Assembly: GCA_036568605.1 (NCBI GenBank)
Contig: DATCSE010000099.1
Location: 1 to 5,669 of the forward strand
DNA: 5,669 nucleotides
Direction: 5' to 3'
Origin: DATCSE01 sp036568605
GTDB taxonomy: Bacteria > Pseudomonadota > Gammaproteobacteria > Burkholderiales > Burkholderiaceae_C
Every line of letters starts with the position of its first letter. Position 1 is the stretch's first letter. This document shows positions 5,647-5,669 of the stretch, in pieces. The translations under genes and the position numbers were made by a program. The notes under the pieces were generated by a model that worked only from the letters and a program-made list of their open reading frames with translations, did not search any database and was not told the origin of the DNA.

Positions 5647-5669
5647 ATGCTCGAGCTCGAAGCGCTCCG
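5647..5669 (+). CDS. Start of next operon gene, possibly ABC-transporter ATP-binding protein (3' truncated)
   Basis: The ATG at 5647, 17 nt after the ZrgA-like stop, opens a frame reading MLELEAL before the window ends. Beginning with M-L-x-L-x-x-L is common for ABC ATPase subunits, and ZrgA-like genes are typically followed by ABC components, so this is a reasonable guess. The visible residues are far too few to prove it, and no clear Shine-Dalgarno is seen in the short gap. Confidence 0.45.

Overview
The window is very GC-rich and densely coding, with strong G/C third-position bias. It looks like chromosome of a high-GC proteobacterium. Two things suggest Xanthomonadales (Lysobacter/Luteimonas/Xanthomonas-like), with Burkholderiales as the alternative: the gene content, and a dispersed 'PNPLPPAGEG'-type inverted-repeat element at 2361-2439 that I recall from those genomes. 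This taxonomic call is an inference.

Left part (1-2436, + strand): a potassium-efflux cassette. It holds the 3' two thirds of a KefF-like flavin oxidoreductase, then after 15 nt a full KefC-like K+/H+ antiporter with a TrkA-N (Rossmann) domain. Such systems protect against toxic electrophiles by glutathione-adduct-gated K+ efflux and cytoplasmic acidification. The annotated end of kefC runs into the dispersed repeat, so its last ~25 residues are repeat-encoded.

Middle (2455-3711, - strand): a PLP-dependent enzyme of the cystathionine gamma-synthase (Cys/Met metabolism) family, convergent with kefC and separated from it essentially only by the repeat.

Right part (3712-5669, + strand): a divergent 84-bp intergenic region carries a perfect inverted repeat (two 14-bp arms, 4-bp spacer) just before a Fur-family regulator. 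The regulator overlaps by 4 bp (ATGA) a NiCoT-like metal permease, which overlaps by 4 bp (GTGA) a secreted DUF2796/ZrgA-like protein. The start of another ORF (MLELEAL...) follows at the window edge and probably begins an ABC-transporter ATPase. The most coherent reading is an autoregulated zinc-acquisition operon: a Zur-type regulator, an inner-membrane metal permease, a periplasmic zinc-binding protein and an ABC system. Several members depart from their family patterns: the ZrgA-like protein lacks the usual histidine-rich loop, the regulator has gained one, and the permease has a changed signature motif. No RNA genes, IS elements, CRISPR arrays or phage features were seen.
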